From the NCBI GenBank assembly GCA_017477425.1, contig JAFUVT010000030.1, positions 1-64,000 of the forward strand: DNA of 64,000 bases, read 5' to 3'. The notes beneath the pieces were generated by a model. That model was given only the letters and a program-made list of their open reading frames with translations, had not been told where the DNA came from and searched no databases. Shown here piece after piece: positions 59,985-64,000 of the stretch. Every line of letters starts with the position of its first letter. Position 1 is the first letter of the stretch. The DNA comes from Bacteroidales bacterium. GTDB taxonomy: Bacteria; Bacteroidota; Bacteroidia; Bacteroidales; F082. The position numbers were made by a program, and so were the translations under genes.

Positions 59985-61976
59985 ATGAGCGAAATCATGG
60001 ACGAAACCATACAAGACGACATCTTTACGCAGAACAGCGACCCAATCCCAACGGTGGATGACTATAACGACAACAGCATCGTGCACTTGGAGGACATGGA
60101 ACACATTCGCCGACGCCCAGGCATGTACATCGGCAAACTCGGCGACGGTGCCTCGCAGGACGACGGTATCTATGTGCTTATCAAAGAGGTGATTGACAAC
60201 TCCATCGACGAGTTCACCTCGGGCTTTGGAAAGAAAATCGAAATCACCGTCAACAAGGCCGAGAAAAAGGTCAGCATCCGCGACTACGGACGCGGCATCC
60301 CGTTGGGCAAACTGAAGGAAGCCGTTTCGCAACTCAACACGGGCGCGAAATACGACAGCAAGGTGTTCCAAAAATCGGTCGGCTTGAACGGCGTGGGTAC
60401 CAAGGCCGTCAACGCGCTTTCGTCTTATTTCAAAGTGCAGTCCATTCGTGAGGGCAAGACGAGAATTGTTGAGTTTGCGCAAGGCAAGCTGGTGAGCGAT
60501 TCGGGCATCATTCCTGTTGAATCGGCCCTTCAACAGGCTCAGGGACCTCAACCTTCGACAAGCTTAGGGACCTTAGACACTGGAACTTTAACTGAGTTTA
60601 TCCCCGATACGGCTTTGTTTGGCAACTTCCACTATGTGGATGAATACATCGAGAAGCGTGTCTGGAACTATGCTTACCTCAATCGCGGCTTAAGCTTGAT
60701 TTACAACGAGAAACGCTATTATTCCAAGAACGGCCTCCTCGACCTTTTGCAGCACAACATGGAAGGCGAAGGCCTCTACCCCATCATCCACATCAAGGAC
60801 GGCGACTTTGAAGCGGCGTTTACGCACGTCAACGGGCAGTCGAGCGACTATTTCTATTCGTTTGTGAACGGTCAGCACACCACCGAAGGCGGTACGCACC
60901 AGTCCGCTTTCCGCGAGGGCTATGCCCGCGTGGTGCGCGAGTTCTACCAAAAGGAATACGAGCCTGCCGACATCCGCCAAGGCTTGATTTGTGCCTTGTG
61001 CGTGAGGATTCAAGAGCCTGTGTTTGAGGCACAAACCAAGACCAAGCTCGGCTCCACCCACCTCGCGCCCAACAATCCCGATGGCACCAACGACAGCCCC
61101 TTCCTGAAGACCTACGTCTTCGACATTTTGAAGCGCCATTTGGACAACTACCTGCACAAGAATCCCGAAACGGTCAGCGTCTTGCAGGCGAAAATCCAGG
61201 CCAACGAAAAGGAGCGCAAGGAGATTGCCGGCATCAAGAAGGCCGCCCGCGAGAGCGCGAAGAAGGTCAGCCTGAACAACCGCAAGCTCCGCGACTGCCG
61301 CATCCACCTCAACACCAACCACGAGAAGCGCCTCGAAAGCACCATTTTCATCACCGAGGGCGACTCCGCCTCGGGAAGCATCACCAAGAGCCGCGATGTG
61401 CAGACCCAGGCCGTGTTCAGCCTGCGCGGCAAGCCGCTCAACTGCTTGGGAATGACCAAGAAAGTATGCTACGAGAACGAAGAATTCAACCTGCTGCAAG
61501 CCGCCCTGAACATCGACGAGGACATCGAGAACCTGCGCTACAACAACATCGTCATCGCCACCGATGCCGATGTGGACGGTATGCACATCCGCCTGCTGAT
61601 GCTCACTTTCTTCCTCCAGTTCTACCCCGATGTGGTGCGCGGCGGTCACGTCTATATCCTGCAAACGCCGCTGTTCCGCGTGCGCAACAAGAAAGAGACT
61701 TACTACTGCTACAACGACGAGGAACGCATCGCCGCCAAAGAAAAATGCGGCAAGCAGGCCGAAATCACCCGGTTCAAAGGCTTGGGCGAAATCTCCCCCG
61801 ACGAGTTTCGAGGCTTCATCGGCCCCAACATGCGCTTAGAGCCTGTCATCCTCCGCTACGACTTCGGCATCAAGGAGTTACTAGAATACTACATGGGCAA
61901 AAACACCATGGAACGCCAGAAGTTCATTATCAGCAACCTGCGGATTGAGGATGATTCGGAGATGGATAAGATGTGA
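59985..61976 (+). CDS. parE: DNA topoisomerase IV subunit B (type IIA)
   Basis: A 663-aa protein. The GHKL ATPase half has [30 protein letters not shown] and [14 protein letters not shown]. The TOPRIM half has [12 protein letters not shown] and [14 protein letters not shown]. It decatenates DNA with subunit A. About 15 residues ([15 protein letters not shown], about 184-198) are an in-frame REP-like insertion (60532-60576). No parC is adjacent downstream; a minus-strand ATPase follows. Confidence 0.93.
   Translation: MSEIMDETIQDDIFTQNSDPIPTVDDYNDNSIVHLEDMEHIRRRPGMYIGKLGDGASQDDGIYVLIKEVIDNSIDEFTSGFGKKIEITVNKAEKKVSIRDYGRGIPLGKLKEAVSQLNTGAKYDSKVFQKSVGLNGVGTKAVNALSSYFKVQSIREGKTRIVEFAQGKLVSDSGIIPVESALQQAQGPQPSTSLGTLDTGTLTEFIPDTALFGNFHYVDEYIEKRVWNYAYLNRGLSLIYNEKRYYSKNGLLDLLQHNMEGEGLYPIIHIKDGDFEAAFTHVNGQSSDYFYSFVNGQHTTEGGTHQSAFREGYARVVREFYQKEYEPADIRQGLICALCVRIQEPVFEAQTKTKLGSTHLAPNNPDGTNDSPFLKTYVFDILKRHLDNYLHKNPETVSVLQAKIQANEKERKEIAGIKKAARESAKKVSLNNRKLRDCRIHLNTNHEKRLESTIFITEGDSASGSITKSRDVQTQAVFSLRGKPLNCLGMTKKVCYENEEFNLLQAALNIDEDIENLRYNNIVIATDADVDGMHIRLLMLTFFLQFYPDVVRGGHVYILQTPLFRVRNKKETYYCYNDEERIAAKEKCGKQAEITRFKGLGEISPDEFRGFIGPNMRLEPVILRYDFGIKELLEYYMGKNTMERQKFIISNLRIEDDSEMDKM
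60532..60576 (+). repeat. REP-like element inside the parE reading frame
   Basis: TCGGCCCTTCAACAGGCTCA and TTCGACAAGCTTAGGGACC match the family at 9256, 55017 and 56166. Here the two units lie in the same direction and are read through in frame. Confidence 0.85.
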
Positions 61977-62056
61977 TACAAGTTACCGAGTCTTTCCGGC
62001 TACTGACTCTTTCCAAAAGCTATGGCATTTAGAAACTATTGCCAACATTGAAAAGG

Positions 62057-63304
62057 TTACAAACACCAACGGTAAAATGGAACCACATGAACCAGTCTTC
62101 CATCTGCTAACCTCTTTTCATCCATTTCGTCCAAAGTGATGATAGTGCCTTCCTTTAAATGGAACGCATCCATGGCCGCAAGCAAGCCAGATTCTTCCCT
62201 GTCCTTGGTCACAGAATCTTTCAAAGAAACGGTGACTTGTAGGGCTTCCGTTACACTTCCTTTGGAACGAACGATGAAATCACACTCTTTGCCATCATTG
62301 TAATAATACATTTCCTTCCCTTGCCTACATAACTCCACATATACCGCATTTTCAAGTTTGCTCCCCAGATTCTCGCTGAAGCTGAATCCGATTTGTGCAA
62401 CAAGTCCGTTATCAATGAAATAGGCTTTCTTTGGACTTTTGATTTGTTCACCAACCTTATAATCATATTTTGTCAAAACGCCTAACAGATACGTCTCTTC
62501 AAGATAGCCAATGTAGTCGTTCACCGTTTCCGTACTTTTGATATTGGCAGCCTTGGACGCCGACTGGTAAGTGAACTTATGGGTGAAATTGCTCGCCAAA
62601 TAATACGACACCTCTTTGATGGGTTTTTCCGAGTTAAGCCTATGTCTTACTACTATGTCACGATAAATGATGTCATTATAAAGTTCCCTCAAATAGCGCG
62701 GGTCGCCAGAATTGAGATATTGCGGGAATCCGCCTTCCAACAAATACCCTTTTTGCAAATTGAGCAGTTTCGCCTTGCCTTCCGTTGTATAATAGTCCTT
62801 TTTCTCCCAAGCAACTCCTTTTATCCTCGCGTATTCAGACAACGACATCGGATAAAGCTCCATCTTTAGGTGTCTTCCCGTCAACAGTGTCCCCAATTCC
62901 TTGCTCAACATAAATGCATTGCTACCCGTGACAAACACCTTGTTGCCATGGTTGTAAAGCCGATCCACAAAACGCTCCCAACCTGGAATAAGCTGAGGTT
63001 CGTCAAGATAAAAAGTATGTTGCACGCCAAAATCTTCCATAAAAACCTCAAGAAGCACTTGAAAATCCTCAACAGTGAAGTGCAGAAGCCGGTCATCGTC
63101 AAAACTCAAATAATAGTCTTGCTCCGCACGTTTTGCCCTTATTTGTTGCAAAAGCACCGATTTGCCACACCGCCTAACCCCTGAAATCACTAGTACCTCA
63201 GGTTCTTCTATGCTTTGTTTCCCAACGTTTCTTTCTATTCCAAGGTTTCCAATTAGTTCACGCTGTTCGTAAATCACTTGACGGAGTAATTCTTTTGTCA
63301 CCAT
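62057..63304 (-). CDS. AAA+ ATPase with DUF4143 domain
   Basis: A 415-aa protein with P-loop SGVRRCGKSVLL (about 41-52), Walker B HTFYLDEPQLI, sensor VFVTGSNAFM, and DUF4143 half (PKKAYFIDNGLVAQIG, GSKLENAVYVELCRQG, YYNDGKECDFIVRSK). It has the same general family form as the ATPase at 2438 but is not a close copy. Role unproven. The promoter box TATATTTG is at 63330-63337, within an inverted repeat. Confidence 0.9.
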   Translation of the reverse strand: MVTKELLRQVIYEQRELIGNLGIERNVGKQSIEEPEVLVISGVRRCGKSVLLQQIRAKRAEQDYYLSFDDDRLLHFTVEDFQVLLEVFMEDFGVQHTFYLDEPQLIPGWERFVDRLYNHGNKVFVTGSNAFMLSKELGTLLTGRHLKMELYPMSLSEYARIKGVAWEKKDYYTTEGKAKLLNLQKGYLLEGGFPQYLNSGDPRYLRELYNDIIYRDIVVRHRLNSEKPIKEVSYYLASNFTHKFTYQSASKAANIKSTETVNDYIGYLEETYLLGVLTKYDYKVGEQIKSPKKAYFIDNGLVAQIGFSFSENLGSKLENAVYVELCRQGKEMYYYNDGKECDFIVRSKGSVTEALQVTVSLKDSVTKDREESGLLAAMDAFHLKEGTIITLDEMDEKRLADGRLVHVVPFYRWCL

Positions 63305-63314
63305 AACAATACCT

Positions 63315-63357
63315 ATTTATAATCGGCTGCAAATATATAAAAATATAGATTATAAAT
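63315..63357 (-). promoter_or_regulatory. ATPase promoter flanked by an inverted repeat
   Basis: ATTTATAATC (63315-63324) and GATTATAAAT (63348-63357) are exact inverted copies on either side of the -7 box (63330-63337, minus strand TATATTTG). This looks like a repressor site, possibly of the ATPase itself or a neighbour. Confidence 0.5.
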
Positions 63358-63495
63358 GTATGTTTTTCTAAAAATATACATATTTAAATTGATGATTCTA
63401 GCAACAAATGGTTTTAAAAAGCACCACAAGTTTCATTATACTGAAAGATTATTATCGTTTTTTACGGAAACTCCTTCCATTCCACCAAATTATCG

Positions 63496-63503
63496 TACCT
63501 TTG
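63496..63503 (+). promoter_or_regulatory. -7 promoter box of the prolyl oligopeptidase
   Basis: TACCTTTG, 35 bp before the ATG at 63539. Confidence 0.55.
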
Positions 63504-63538
63504 TCCGTCACAATCTTGAAATCACAAATAAAAATCAA

Positions 63539-64000
63539 ATGAAAAAATCCACCTTATTAATTATGGGCAGCATGATTACCCTTTTCGGCTGCAACCAGCA
63601 ACCGCAGCAGCCGCAGCGCTATTCCGTCAAGGCGTATCCTGAGACGAGAAAAGACACCACCGTCGTCGACGACTACTTTGGCACGAAGGTCGCCGACCCG
63701 TACCGTTGGCTCGAAAACGACACCTCCGCCGAGACCGCGAAATGGGTCAAAGAGCAGAACGCCGTCACCAACGACTACTTGAGCCATATCCCGTTTAGGG
63801 GTGCGCTCAAGGACAGACTGACACAACTCGTTAACTACGAGCGTTATAGTATGCCATCGAAGAAGCACGGCCGCTATGTGTATTCGAAGAACGACGGCCT
63901 GCAAAACCAAAGCGTCATCTATATGCAGCAGACCCTCGACGGCGAGCCTACCGTCCTCCTCGACCCCAACAAGCTCTCCGACGACGGCACCGTCTCGCTG
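63539..64000 (+). CDS. prolyl oligopeptidase family lipoprotein, 3' end beyond the window
   Basis: 154 codons are visible from ATG 63539. A lipoprotein signal ends in LFGC (Cys 18). Then TVVDDYFGTKVADPYRWLEN and ETAKWVKEQNAVTNDYL match the start of S9 prolyl endopeptidase (propeller domain). The catalytic part is outside the window. It likely acts in the periplasm or on the outer membrane. Confidence 0.9.
   Translation, partial: MKKSTLLIMGSMITLFGCNQQPQQPQRYSVKAYPETRKDTTVVDDYFGTKVADPYRWLENDTSAETAKWVKEQNAVTNDYLSHIPFRGALKDRLTQLVNYERYSMPSKKHGRYVYSKNDGLQNQSVIYMQQTLDGEPTVLLDPNKLSDDGTVSL

Overview
The window looks like a chromosome segment from an anaerobic, fermentative member of the Bacteroidota (Bacteroidales type). 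The evidence is Bacteroidetes-style promoters (a TAnnTTTG -7 box, sometimes with TTG/TTTG about 19-20 bp upstream), very few Shine-Dalgarno sequences, BACON-type lipoproteins, a DUF3127 protein, oxygen-scavenging rubrerythrin/rubredoxin/flavodiiron genes, and a complete lysine-to-butyrate fermentation gene set. Species cannot be named from the sequence alone. No rRNA, tRNA or CRISPR array was seen.

Layout. 1-7.8 kb is an accessory region: AAA+/DUF4143-type ATPases (one cut by the window edge, one intact, two decayed or truncated), a hipBA toxin-antitoxin pair bracketed by a 38-bp direct repeat, and a PD-(D/E)XK nuclease. 7.8-16.2 kb holds the flavodiiron protein, rubredoxin, rubrerythrin, a DEDDh exonuclease, a DUF3127 protein, mnmE, a ThrE-type exporter, a RhuM protein and a BACON-like lipoprotein. 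16.3-36.5 kb, all on the minus strand, is the lysine fermentation region. In transcription order it carries CoA-transferase A, kal, kce, kdd, kamA, kamB, kamC, [DUF1016, a 38-aa ORF, RHH, AIPR], kamD, kamE, CoA-transferase B, crt, [DUF1016, thioredoxin-fold lipoprotein], hbd, bcd, etfB, etfA. A good promoter lies upstream of the first gene. Brackets mark defence-like or unrelated genes interrupting the metabolic series.

36.7-46.6 kb is again accessory. It has a coupled DUF3791-DUF3990-small protein triad, a candidate small RNA just upstream of it, an ECF sigma factor with a small partner, uvrA, a broken rhuM, a fragment of a prolyl-tRNA editing gene, unknown genes, a RelE/ParE pair, a full prolyl-tRNA editing gene and a sirtuin. 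46.7-64 kb holds a GH29 fucosidase, a DUF4424/YARHG protein, two tandem carboxypeptidase-regulatory/BACON lipoproteins, a galactose cluster (galK, four-helix protein, nucleotidyltransferase, mutarotase, MFS transporter), an esterase-LysM fusion, a flippase, a type IIA topoisomerase B subunit, another DUF4143-type ATPase and the start of a prolyl oligopeptidase.

How the genes work together. KamA makes beta-lysine; KamDE, kept active by KamBC, make 3,5-diaminohexanoate; Kdd oxidises it; Kce and Kal convert the product with acetyl-CoA to acetoacetate and crotonyl-CoA; Bcd-EtfAB reduces crotonyl-CoA; and the split CoA transferase releases butyrate. Hbd and Crt link acetoacetyl-CoA to crotonyl-CoA. 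No thiolase is in the window.

The most striking unexplained structure is the small repeats: 28-bp palindromes at operon junctions, seven-base tandem repeats, REP-like elements (one inside the topoisomerase reading frame), 33-bp-spaced iterons upstream of an ATPase, and gene-specific palindromes at the same protein position in both DUF1016 genes.
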